From the NCBI RefSeq assembly GCF_008039875.1, contig NZ_VRUU01000047.1, forward strand, positions 1 to 41,303: 41,303 nucleotides of DNA. The letters run 5' to 3'. This DNA is from Methylobacterium sp. WL119. Lineage in GTDB: Bacteria; Pseudomonadota; Alphaproteobacteria; Rhizobiales; Beijerinckiaceae. Under the pieces are notes generated by a model, which saw only the letters and a program-made list of their open reading frames with translations, was not told the origin of the DNA and did not search any database. This document shows, piece by piece, positions 14,688-22,874 of the stretch; the stretch's first letter is position 1; each line of letters opens with the position of its first letter. The position numbers were made by a program, and so were the translations under genes.

Positions 14688-15677
14688 ATGAGGACTTTGT
14701 TCTCGACCGCAGACGAAGAGCCCAAGAATGGATTTCGGCGCTGGCGCGAAACGGTCTTCGAGCGGATTGTCCCGGTCGAACTGACGCCCGCCGATGCTGG
14801 GGCATTCCAGGGTACGATGGAGGCTGCCGACGTCGGTCCGTTGGTGATCACCCGCCTGACGCAAAGCGCGATCAGGACCGAGGCGACGGCGGATACGATC
14901 CGCCGGCACGGCAAGCACGATACGCTCAACGTCGCGATTGCGCTGCACGGTGTAGTGTTCAGCGCGCAGGATGATCGCACCTCAGTCCAGCATCCCGGTG
15001 AGATTGTGGTGCTGGATCGGCGCCCGACCGTCATGGCCACCGACGCCGAGAGCCGGACATTGTTTGTCGAGCTGCCTCGTGAACGTTTGGAACAGGCACT
15101 TGGATCGACACGTCGTTACACGGCGCTAACCCTTGGGATGGATCAAGCCAGCACCTCGTTGGTCACCACCTTCTTCCAGGAACTGGTTCGCACCTACGCA
15201 CGACTCCCGTCGGATACGACGGCACGGATGGCTTCGATCGGGGTCGATCTTCTCATTGCCAGCCTTGCGGAGCGTCTTGCCCGTGAAACGCCCAAAGACC
15301 TGCAAGGCACGCTCATCGTCCAGCGTGCCATGGCTTACATCGAGGGCCACCTCGGCGATCCGAACCTGGATCCGCCCACCCTTGCAGCCGCCGTAGGCGT
15401 GTCGTTACGCTACCTGCAGCAACTGTTTCGCCAGCACGACCGCAACGTCGCCGATTGGATCTGGCGCCGACGTCTGGAAGTCGCGGCGCAGCGGCTCATG
15501 GATCCCGGCCATGCCCATCTGACGATTGGAGCGCTCGCGTACGGCTGCGGCTTTGCCACCCAATCGCACTTCAGTCGCCGCTTCCGTGACCACTATGGGT
15601 TGTCCCCGAGCGAGTACCGGTGGCTCTCCTTCGGCTCGACGTCCCAGACGGCTTCAAGCGCTGTCCGATCACGATAA
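14688..15677 (+). CDS. AraC family transcriptional regulator
   Basis: This 329-aa protein has an N-terminal cupin-like AraC ligand-binding domain (about 30-200: LTRLTQSAIRTE..., IVVLDRRPTVMATDAES). The C-terminal two-HTH AraC domain spans about 215-315, with LAAAVGVSLRYLQQLFRQHD as the first HTH and IGALAYGCGFATQSHFSRRF then RDHYGLSPSEYR as the second and signature. The N-terminal part resembles FeaR/NimR-type regulators of amine or aromatic catabolism, but no target operon is adjacent. It is divergent from the MucR-like gene, which may share its promoter region. Confidence 0.9.
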   Translation: MRTLFSTADEEPKNGFRRWRETVFERIVPVELTPADAGAFQGTMEAADVGPLVITRLTQSAIRTEATADTIRRHGKHDTLNVAIALHGVVFSAQDDRTSVQHPGEIVVLDRRPTVMATDAESRTLFVELPRERLEQALGSTRRYTALTLGMDQASTSLVTTFFQELVRTYARLPSDTTARMASIGVDLLIASLAERLARETPKDLQGTLIVQRAMAYIEGHLGDPNLDPPTLAAAVGVSLRYLQQLFRQHDRNVADWIWRRRLEVAAQRLMDPGHAHLTIGALAYGCGFATQSHFSRRFRDHYGLSPSEYRWLSFGSTSQTASSAVRSR

Positions 15678-15794
15678 GGCTTTCCTTCGCATTGAGGCGC
15701 CACTCAAACCTAGCCAGAAATGGCTCCGTCTCACCTACGGACACCGGATCGGTGTGGCCCCGAAGCATCACGCGCACGATGAAAAGGAGACAAC

Positions 15795-15866
15795 CCTAAA
15801 GCGAGGCGACTTCCCTTATAGGTTGTGTTTTATGGGTAAACCATGCAACTTTTAGGTCGCTTTAGG
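15795..15866. promoter_or_regulatory. 10-bp inverted repeat upstream of 15875 gene
   Basis: CCTAAAGCGA at 15795-15804 is the exact complement of TCGCTTTAGG at 15857-15866, centres 62 nt apart. A further TTTAGG-C half copy overlaps the second arm. The second arm lies 8 nt before the ATG at 15875, so it could be an operator or, in RNA, could mask the start. Confidence 0.4.
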
Positions 15867-15874
15867 CTCGCCTG

Positions 15875-16177
15875 ATGGCTAATGATCACCGTCAAGACAT
15901 AACGGACCGGTCGCGTCTGCTCGCGCGTATCGCCGATCAACTCGGCGTGCCGATCACCGAGCTCTACACCTCGTATCGCTCGCTTGGCCCGGCGGATGCC
16001 CCCGGGGAGGAAGCATTAGCCGTGATGGCACTGGTGCAAGCCTACTTTGCGATCGGCGACAGGGTGACCCGTCAACGCAGCATTCAGCTCGTGCGGTCGA
16101 TGGCCCGGATTACTCCCGTCCGACACAGCGCTGAGGCTGCACCCAGCGGCGTCGCAGCATCCTCCACGACCGGTTGA
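15875..16177 (+). CDS. Small regulator-like protein
   Basis: This 100-aa protein reads MANDHRQDITDRSRLLARIA then DQLGVPITELYTSYRSLGPA, and continues with a long helix (EEALAVMALVQAYFAIGDRV) and a Ser/Ala tail. The LLARIADQLGVPITEL segment looks like half of an XRE HTH. Small proteins of this layout occur repeatedly in Methylobacterium genomes as putative regulators. The inverted repeat at 15795-15866 is immediately upstream. It is a single gene converging on the EAL pseudogene. Confidence 0.6.
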   Translation: MANDHRQDITDRSRLLARIADQLGVPITELYTSYRSLGPADAPGEEALAVMALVQAYFAIGDRVTRQRSIQLVRSMARITPVRHSAEAAPSGVAASSTTG

Positions 16178-16250
16178 GGCCGATTGGGCGTTACGCTGAG
16201 ATGGGCTCCGGATCGGTCATGGCGATGCGCCTCGGGGGCTCGTCGCAGTC

Positions 16251-17024
16251 TCAAGCGTGCGCCTTGATCGACGGGGCAGCAAACAGCGCCCGAAGCCGTG
16301 CCCGATCCAGCTCAGTCGTCGCCAGCACCGGGGTTGGACGCGCGAACAGGTAGCCTTGCATCTGTTCGCAGCGCAGCTCGCGCAGGATCGCCAGCTGCTC
16401 GATCGTCTCGACCCCCTCGACCGTGACCTGCAGGTCGAGATTGTGCCCGAGGTTGACGATCGCCCGCACGATCGCGAGTGTGTCCACGTTCTGCCCGAGG
16501 CGGCGCACGAACGACTGATCGACCTTGATTTTGTTCAGCCGGAACTGCTGCAGGTAGCTCAACGAGGAATAACCGGTCCCGAAATCGTCGAGGGCCAAGT
16601 GGACGCCGAGCCCGCGCAGGTCGGTCAGGACCTGCACGGCCTTCGCTGCATCCTGGATGAACACGCCCACGGTGATCTCGACCACCAGTCGCGCCGGGTC
16701 GAGCCCGTGCTACGCTAGCGCCGCCGCGACGATCGCCGGCACGTCGGAACTGGGTCGGCGAGACGTTGACCGAGACGGGCCACGGCTGCGCCCAAGCCAC
16801 CGCCGCCGCGCAGGCAGTGTCGATCACCCACTCCCCGATCTGCCCGATGAGGTTGGCCTGTTCCGCCACCGGGATGAACTCCCCAGAGAGATGAAGCCAC
16901 GCTCCGGGTGCTGCCAGGGCGTCGTGCAAGGCGAGGTGGCAGATACGCGCATCGTCGCGCCTGCGGTGGGTGAGGTCGCGTAGGGCAACGGCGGTAGCAG
17001 GCTTCCCGCCGAACTCGATCGTGC
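16251..17024 (-). pseudogene. EAL-domain pseudogene with GGDEF region deleted
   Basis: Three pieces of a PAS-GGDEF-EAL protein remain. From 17024, IEFGGKPATAVALRDLTHRR and RDDARICHLALHDAL match the PAS end and GGDEF entry helix. This then jumps to GEFIPVAEQANLIGQIGEWV, the middle of EAL, so the GGDEF domain and the EAL motif itself are missing. After VSVNVSPTQF the frame shifts (about 16745) to DVPAIVAAALA, meets a TAG, and resumes HGLDPARLVVEITVGVFIQD through DDFGTGYSSLSYL and VEGVET to the stop. An internal deletion, a frameshift and a nonsense codon make it non-functional. The usual EIT(E)G also reads EITVG. Confidence 0.8.
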
Positions 17025-17031
17025 GACACCC

Positions 17032-19005
17032 TTACAAAGCCACACGTGAGATCCGAGTTTCTACGGTCTGCAGAAATTGTACGTTCACGCTGGCGCCAGA
17101 CCGCTGTCGGACTTCGCAGCTGAACTTACGTCCGTCGCTATCAACAGTCAGCTCAAACCGCTCGGGGACTTGCGCGTGCATCCGAATATGCAATCGCGCA
17201 CCACCGTCAGACAAATCGCGGATCGAGCAGGCGATACAGCTGCCAGGCACATGGATGCTGGCTGGTAGCAGGACACGGGTCCGACGCTCGTTGCGCCGCT
17301 CTTCCATCCCCACCGTCCAGTTATCTAGACTCGTACTGATGCTCGATACGCCTTCGGCCGCATGCCGCATGCTAGCGAGGATCTCCCCGGTTGCCCGGGT
17401 CTGCTCGTCCATCGATGCGCTGACGCCGTCGACATGCGCGCTGATCGTTCCAATCGCCGCGGTGATCGATGCCAGCGTCGTGGCGACCTCCGCCGACACG
17501 GTCTGCATGCTGGTGACCTCGCCGCTGATCCGGTTCGTGGCCGCAGCGGCCTGACCGGCCAGATCCTTCACCTCGGCCGCCACAACTGCGAAGCCGCGTC
17601 CGGCAGCTCCCGCTCGCGCCGCCTCGATGGTGGCATTCAGTGCCAGTAGGTTGATCTGTTGGGCGATACCCGCGATCACGGCGGCGACGCCACCCATCGC
17701 GCTCGCCGCCGCACGCAACCGCTCGGTCGCAGCGTCCGCTTCACCAGTTCGCCCGTGGATGTCATCTACAGCCGTCTTGGACTGCGTCATGCTACGCGAG
17801 ATCTCTTGCGCGGCGGCGTTCATGGTCTCAGCGGCGTCAGTCACCACCTGCACGTTGTCGAGGGTTCGCTCGGCCGCCTGCACCGCGACGGAACGCGCTG
17901 CCATGTTAGCTGTGACGTCAGTGGCGTACTTAACGACCTTGGTCAGCTGGCCGTTGGGGTCGAAGATCGGGTTGTAGCTTGCCTGGATCCACACTGAGCG
18001 GTCGCCCTTGCCGAAGCGCTGGAACATGCCGGAGGAGAAGTCGCCGCCGCGCAGGCGATCCCAGAAGGCTGAATATTCCGGAGTCTGCGCGTAGCCGGGT
18101 TCGACGAACATGGCGTGGTGCTGCCCACGGATCTCCTCGATCCGATAACCGACCGTCGCGAGGAAGTTTGCGTTGGCATCCAGCACTGTACCGTCGGGAG
18201 CGAATTCGATCACCGCCTGGGACCGGTTGACGGCCGCCAGCTGACCCGCCGCATCAGTTGTCTGCAACTTCTGCGCAGTGATGTCGGTAGCGAACTTCAC
18301 CACCTTGATCGGCTTGCCGTCTCGATCACAGATCGGATTGTACGTGGCCTGGATCCAGATCTCGCGGCCGCCCTTGGCGATTCGCCGGAACTCACCGGCT
18401 GCGAACTCACCGTGGGCGAGCTTCGCCCAGAATTCACGGTAGGCCCCGCCCTCTCGCTCGGAGGGATCCACGAACAGCCCGTGGTGGCGGCCCTGAATTT
18501 CGTCGAGGCTGTAGCCCACCGCATCGAGAAAGCTCTGGTTGGCAGTCAGGATCGTGCCGTCGAGGGCGAACTCGATCACGGCTTGGGAGCGGTGCAGAGC
18601 ATCGAGCTGGCCATCGTGGTCGATGTTACGAAGCACCTGCGCAGTGATGTCGGTCGCGAACTTGACGATCCGGGTGACACGTCCCGCGCGATCCAGCACA
18701 GGATTGTAGGTCGCTTGGATCCAGACCTGGCGACCCCCCTTGGCGATGCGCTTGAACTCGCAGGTCTGCGCTTCACCACGGCGCAGCCCCTCCCAAAACA
18801 CGCGGTAAGCGTCGCCATCGCTCTCACCAGTGGAGACAAAAAGCGTATGATGTTGTCCCTTCACCTCGGCGAGGGCGTACCCCGTCAGGTCGAGGAACAG
18901 CACGTTGGCGGCTAGAACCGTACCGTCGGGGGCGAATTCGATCCGAGCCCTGGACCTGTCGATTGCCGCCATGAGCGAGCGCAGATCGGCATCGAATAAG
19001 GGCAC
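17032..19005 (-). CDS. Soluble chemoreceptor: PAS-PAS-PAS-MA-PilZ
   Basis: This 657-aa methyl-accepting protein has no membrane segment. Three closely similar PAS domains lie at about 15-125, 140-245 and 260-370, each ending VWIQATYNP...K(F/Y)ATDITA. The signalling domain spans about 385-570 with the hairpin tip [20 protein letters not shown] and [12 protein letters not shown]. The C-terminus, about 575-657, is a PilZ domain with the c-di-GMP motifs RRNERR and DLSDGGARL. The start is GTG at 19005 after a GAGAAAA stretch. A cytoplasmic receptor with PilZ would tie taxis output to c-di-GMP. No che genes are adjacent. The EAL pseudogene begins 8 nt after its stop. Confidence 0.93.
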   Translation of the reverse strand: MPLFDADLRSLMAAIDRSRARIEFAPDGTVLAANVLFLDLTGYALAEVKGQHHTLFVSTGESDGDAYRVFWEGLRRGEAQTCEFKRIAKGGRQVWIQATYNPVLDRAGRVTRIVKFATDITAQVLRNIDHDGQLDALHRSQAVIEFALDGTILTANQSFLDAVGYSLDEIQGRHHGLFVDPSEREGGAYREFWAKLAHGEFAAGEFRRIAKGGREIWIQATYNPICDRDGKPIKVVKFATDITAQKLQTTDAAGQLAAVNRSQAVIEFAPDGTVLDANANFLATVGYRIEEIRGQHHAMFVEPGYAQTPEYSAFWDRLRGGDFSSGMFQRFGKGDRSVWIQASYNPIFDPNGQLTKVVKYATDVTANMAARSVAVQAAERTLDNVQVVTDAAETMNAAAQEISRSMTQSKTAVDDIHGRTGEADAATERLRAAASAMGGVAAVIAGIAQQINLLALNATIEAARAGAAGRGFAVVAAEVKDLAGQAAAATNRISGEVTSMQTVSAEVATTLASITAAIGTISAHVDGVSASMDEQTRATGEILASMRHAAEGVSSISTSLDNWTVGMEERRNERRTRVLLPASIHVPGSCIACSIRDLSDGGARLHIRMHAQVPERFELTVDSDGRKFSCEVRQRSGASVNVQFLQTVETRISRVAL

Positions 19006-19176
19006 AGAGTTTTCTCACCAAGCGCTGATGATTGCGCGCCCGTTCATAAGGACGCCTGCTTAACGCTTTGCTCAAACGAGACCTGCTACAGCTGAGATAA
19101 TTTGGATTTTATGCATTCTACGGCTGCTCTCTTACCATCTTGCGTGCATGCGTCCTGCCGCAGTACGAGGCGAGAT

Positions 19177-19521
19177 ATGCACGCTTACAGAACCGCTATG
19201 TCCGTCCTCGCCTTGACCACCGCGCTCGCCGCGGTCGGAGCGGCTCACGCAGAACTGTCCAGTGCCATCAGGATTGTGCTTCAGAAGGGCCGTCACTATG
19301 ATCCTACCGATCTGTTCCTGCGTCGAGGTGACACCATCACCCTCGTCAATGGTGACGACAGCACGATCCATCACGCCTTCATCGAGGCCGATCGGTTCGC
19401 ATTCGATGCTGGGGATCAAGAGCCCGGCAATCGGGCCACGCTCACGCTCAAAGAGCCGGGCAACTTCATCATTCAGTGCGGCATCCATCCAAAGATGAAG
19501 CTCACCCTGCACGTTCAATAG
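19177..19521 (+). CDS. Periplasmic cupredoxin-like blue-copper protein
   Basis: This 114-aa protein has a signal peptide (MHAYRTAMSVLALTTALAAV, cut after AHA). The mature 89 residues form a plastocyanin-type fold: FLRRGDTITLVNGDDSTIHH with H65/H66, and FIIQCGIHPKMKLTLHV with C101, H104 and M107. This His-Cys-His-Met set is a type 1 copper site. Its role is small-scale electron transfer or copper carriage in the periplasm. I chose the ATG at 19177 because the signal peptide starts there; the frame is open to 19102. It stands alone, divergent from the chemoreceptor. Confidence 0.85.
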   Translation: MHAYRTAMSVLALTTALAAVGAAHAELSSAIRIVLQKGRHYDPTDLFLRRGDTITLVNGDDSTIHHAFIEADRFAFDAGDQEPGNRATLTLKEPGNFIIQCGIHPKMKLTLHVQ

Positions 19522-19632
19522 CCCAAACGATCCCCCTTAGAGCACTAGCAGCTTAGGTGAGCCCGCAACGTCGCCGGGCTGGAACGCGCTCACGAAATGC
19601 ACGTCGAGCGCAAACGCGTTTGGATTTTCTGC

Positions 19633-19658
19633 GCCGAGAAAACGACCGTTTTCTTGGC
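19633..19658. repeat. 26-bp palindrome, copy 1
   Basis: The sequence GCCGAGAAAACG-AC-CGTTTTCTTGGC is a near-perfect inverted repeat with 12-bp arms and a single G-T mismatch. It lies 136 nt upstream of the GAF-GGDEF-EAL gene. The inner 20 nt recur at 38594-38613. It could be an operator or a dispersed palindromic repeat. Confidence 0.6.
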
Positions 19659-19793
19659 AATCGTTAACGCGGATCGTTGTCTGGTGTGTCAGAGCTACGC
19701 AGGACAACCGATATATCGGAATTAGAGTGGGGGATTATATTTCTGTTCGTTTTTACCCATCATCATGGTCGCTGTACTAACATGAGTTAGCTA

Positions 19794-21572
19794 ATGGCGG
19801 GCGTTCAATCTGAAGTTGTGCGGCTCGCCGCTTTGCAAGAGCTGTGTCTGCTCGATACGCCAGCAAGCGAGAGCTTTGATCGTATCACCCGGATGGCGAG
19901 TCAGCTTTTCGGCCTCCCGAGCGCAGCCGTCTCGTTGACCGATCGCGATCGCCAGTGGTTCAAGTCTCGCGTCGGTATCGACGTGGCTTCAATGCCACGT
20001 GAGGGAGCGCCCTGTGCGGAAGTCACCGATACCCGCGACATTCTCGTCCTACACGATATCGCGCAGGACCCTGTGTACTGCGATACGCCCTTGGCGCAGG
20101 CAGGCGCCCGTTTCTACGCAGGAGTCCCACTTCTAACGCAGAATGGCTTAGCCATCGGTGCCCTCTGCGTCGCGGGCTCCGAGCCGCGAGATTTCTCGGC
20201 TGCGGAGACGGCGATGTTGCGCGACATGGCTGCCATGGTGATGGCGCAGGTTGAGCTGCAGCACGCCTATGGCCGCATTGATCCTCTCAGCGGCTTTCCA
20301 AACCGAACCCAGTTCGTCGAGGACCTGAACGATCTCGTCCTGACGGACCCACGGGGCTCGCGGCGCTTGGTCGTGTTCGTGGATCTGGCATCCCCGGATG
20401 AGCTCAGCCACGCCGCACGTGTGATAGGCGCGAGCTTCCTCGACGAACTCGTCCAAGAGGCGGCGCAGGTGCTGCGCTCAGCCCTCGGACCGACACGTAC
20501 GGCCTACATGATCGGCACGAGTCAGATCGCGTTTCTGGCCCCGCGGGATGTCGTCGAGGACGCCTACATCAGGCTGCTCGCGGCGATGCTCGGCGCGATC
20601 CGCGCGAACGCCAGCTCGCGCTTCGTCACAACGGTTGCAATCGGCGTTGCCCCCTTCGAGCTCGGTCAGACCGATCCAAGTGACGTCTTACGTTGTGCGC
20701 ATTGTGCGGCCGATGACGCCCGCCTGACGGACACCAGAGTCAGCCTCTACTCTTGCGAGCAGGATGCGCTGCATCGGCGGCGCTTCGAACTCCTGAACGG
20801 GTTTGGCCAAGCTCTCGAGGAGTCGTCTCAGCTGCATCTGGTTTTCCAGCCCCGTGTCGCCCTAGACACGGGGCTTTGCCTGGGTGCCGAGGCACTCCTG
20901 CGCTGGACCCATCCCGAGCTGGGAAGCGTCTCCCCGAGCGAGTTCATCCCGCTCATCGAACGTATGACGCTTGCCAAGCCCACGACGACCTGGGTGCTCA
21001 ACACCGCTCTGACTCAGCTTGCAACCTGGCTGACCGAGGGCATGGATCTCGTTCTCTCGGTGAACATTTCGGCTGGTAACCTGAGTGAGCCAAACTTCGT
21101 CGAGCGCGTCATGGGCCTTCTGGTTCGACACGGTATCCCGCCGCACCGTCTCGAGCTTGAGGTAACGGAAAGTGCGGTGATGGAAGATGCTGGCCATGCT
21201 CTGGAGCAGCTTCAACGGCTCTCCTCCGCTGGCATTCGCCTTGCCATCGACGACTTTGGGACGGGTTACAGCTCCCTCTCCTACCTTCAGGCGCTTCCGT
21301 TCGACGTGGTCAAGATTGACCGCTCCTTCATCACTGGCTGCGCAGAGGATGCTCGGCAGCGTAGCCTCGTGGCGACGATGATCACGCTGACCCATGATCT
21401 CGGCTACCGCGTTGTGGCGGAAGGCATCGAAACGCAGGAAATAGCCGGTCTGATCCTCGGCATGGGCTGCGACGAGAGCCAAGGCTATTTCTTCGGACGA
21501 CCCATGACGGCTAAGGCGTTCCAAACCTGGTATTGCTCAAATCGTGATCAATCGGAGATTCTTGCAGCATAA
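19794..21572 (+). CDS. GAF-GGDEF(degenerate)-EAL c-di-GMP phosphodiesterase
   Basis: This 592-aa soluble protein has a GAF domain at 20-160 (ITRMASQLFGLPSAAVSLTD, FYAGVPLLTQNGLAIGALCV). The GGDEF-like domain at 165-325 begins SGFPNR but has GTSQIAFL at 241-248 where GGDEF should be, so it should not make c-di-GMP. The EAL domain at 335-580 is intact: EALLRW (E366), the Asn in VNIS, the ELEVTES motif, DDFGTGYSS with D486/D487, K507 in VVKIDR, and EGIET at 543. It should therefore hydrolyse c-di-GMP, gated by GAF. The ATG at 19794 has only a weak upstream purine run. It stands alone; the palindrome at 19633 lies in its leader. Confidence 0.93.
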   Translation: MAGVQSEVVRLAALQELCLLDTPASESFDRITRMASQLFGLPSAAVSLTDRDRQWFKSRVGIDVASMPREGAPCAEVTDTRDILVLHDIAQDPVYCDTPLAQAGARFYAGVPLLTQNGLAIGALCVAGSEPRDFSAAETAMLRDMAAMVMAQVELQHAYGRIDPLSGFPNRTQFVEDLNDLVLTDPRGSRRLVVFVDLASPDELSHAARVIGASFLDELVQEAAQVLRSALGPTRTAYMIGTSQIAFLAPRDVVEDAYIRLLAAMLGAIRANASSRFVTTVAIGVAPFELGQTDPSDVLRCAHCAADDARLTDTRVSLYSCEQDALHRRRFELLNGFGQALEESSQLHLVFQPRVALDTGLCLGAEALLRWTHPELGSVSPSEFIPLIERMTLAKPTTTWVLNTALTQLATWLTEGMDLVLSVNISAGNLSEPNFVERVMGLLVRHGIPPHRLELEVTESAVMEDAGHALEQLQRLSSAGIRLAIDDFGTGYSSLSYLQALPFDVVKIDRSFITGCAEDARQRSLVATMITLTHDLGYRVVAEGIETQEIAGLILGMGCDESQGYFFGRPMTAKAFQTWYCSNRDQSEILAA

Positions 21573-21769
21573 CATAGTTAACACTCGTCTCTTGTACATC
21601 ACAACAAGCAGTGAGGCGGTCAATGTGCATCAGTGTGGAAACTTGGACGCCAGTTGCGATTGAGAACAGTGGCTTATGAGATGGATCGCCGCTAAGCCCC
21701 TAATTTTATCAATAACACTTATACAGAATAGATTGAGTAATTTTAATCGATATAACACACTGCCATAAA

Positions 21770-22144
21770 TTACTTTGTGCTGTGCGAGGGACGATTAAGT
21801 GACGTCTCTTCATAGGCAAGCGCCTGCTTGACGATTGTGCGAATGGCAAAAACCGCCACGAAGATTAGGATGGCATTCCAGCTACGGAGTTCGATGGTCT
21901 TCAACAGCGTAGCCGCTGTCTTGAATCCAAGCGCAGCCACGACGCCATCGGCGACGGCGAGGCGCGCCGCAACGATACCATGATGGCTACCGCGCGCTCG
22001 CACGAGTTCCAGTGCGCCGCGAACGTAACCGAACACGACGAGAAGGCTACCGCCAAATTCGATGAGCGCGGCAAGAGCACGTATCCACTGGTCGATGAGA
22101 GGCACCGCGCAAGTCTCCGTGCGATTTCTTGGCTGATCGGCCAT
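21770..22144 (-). CDS. DUF1622 membrane protein
   Basis: This 124-aa protein has three hydrophobic segments: IRALAALIEFGGSLLVVFGY, VVAALGFKTAATLLKTIELR and WNAILIFVAVFAIRTIVKQA. These match the DUF1622 plan of an N-terminal helix, a conserved middle and a final 'AIRT' helix. It lies 21 nt downstream of a second DUF1622 gene on the same strand, so the pair is one transcript. The middle motif here (ALGFKTAATLLKTI) departs from the common LEFELGADILRT. The family is inner-membrane, of unknown role. Confidence 0.8.
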   Translation of the reverse strand: MADQPRNRTETCAVPLIDQWIRALAALIEFGGSLLVVFGYVRGALELVRARGSHHGIVAARLAVADGVVAALGFKTAATLLKTIELRSWNAILIFVAVFAIRTIVKQALAYEETSLNRPSHSTK

Positions 22145-22165
22145 CGGCGAACCTGATCCAGGCGC

Positions 22166-22528
22166 CTAGTGCGACCGCTCCTCGGCCTTGTCGATTTCCT
22201 GCTGCAGGAAGTAGTTCAGCAGCGTTCGGATCGCCGCGATGGCCGCGAGTTGGCCGATCTCGGACCAGGTCGGTGCTACGGCCGTGCGCAGGATGTCGGC
22301 GCCAAGCTCGAACTCCAGCGCCACGGCAAGCCAGCGACCGAGCCTCAGCCGCACCTGTTCCTTGGCTGCCTGCGGTCCATCATCATCCGAACGACGCAAC
22401 GAAGCAGGCAAAAACAGTAGGAGGGCGAAGACAGTAGCCTCCAGCGTCGCAAACCCGATGATCAGGGCCGCTGCGGCCTCCGTGCCGATGGCGAGCCACA
22501 CGGTGAAGGTTTTGATCGTCTCTTCCAT
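22166..22528 (-). CDS. DUF1622 membrane protein, canonical
   Basis: This 120-aa protein begins MEETIKTFTVWLAIGTEAAA and has the family signature LGRWLAVALEFELGADILRT followed by AVAPTWSEIGQLAAIAAIRT and LNYFLQQEI. There are three membrane helices. The start is the ATG at 22528 because the first helix then begins normally; the open frame upstream to 22669 is polar and atypical. It heads a two-gene unit with the divergent DUF1622 paralogue. The proteins may form a hetero-oligomer, which is inference. Confidence 0.85.
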   Translation of the reverse strand: MEETIKTFTVWLAIGTEAAAALIIGFATLEATVFALLLFLPASLRRSDDDGPQAAKEQVRLRLGRWLAVALEFELGADILRTAVAPTWSEIGQLAAIAAIRTLLNYFLQQEIDKAEERSH

Positions 22529-22874
22529 TCCGGAACATGGCTCATCGCTTGATACCCTGGCCGCGGGTGCGACCAACAACCGGAACCATTCCACCCGGCC
22601 CTCAGGTTCCTCATTCCAACCCGTAGGAACTGCATCGGTGACCCGGGAGTGTCTTTCCCTAGAGATCAACTACCAGACGCGTGCGTCACCGGCTCGCCGA
22701 GGCGCACGATGGTCTTCATGCCCTGGAGCGTGGGCTGCAAGATGTCACCACTGAACTCAGACATATGTCCTATCCGCTGCTATGTCAGGAATTGAACTGT
22801 TTTCCTGACACTGACTTTTTGCATAACGTATTTTCGCGTATTCGAACGTTGGTGTTCGGTGAGGAGATACGCCG

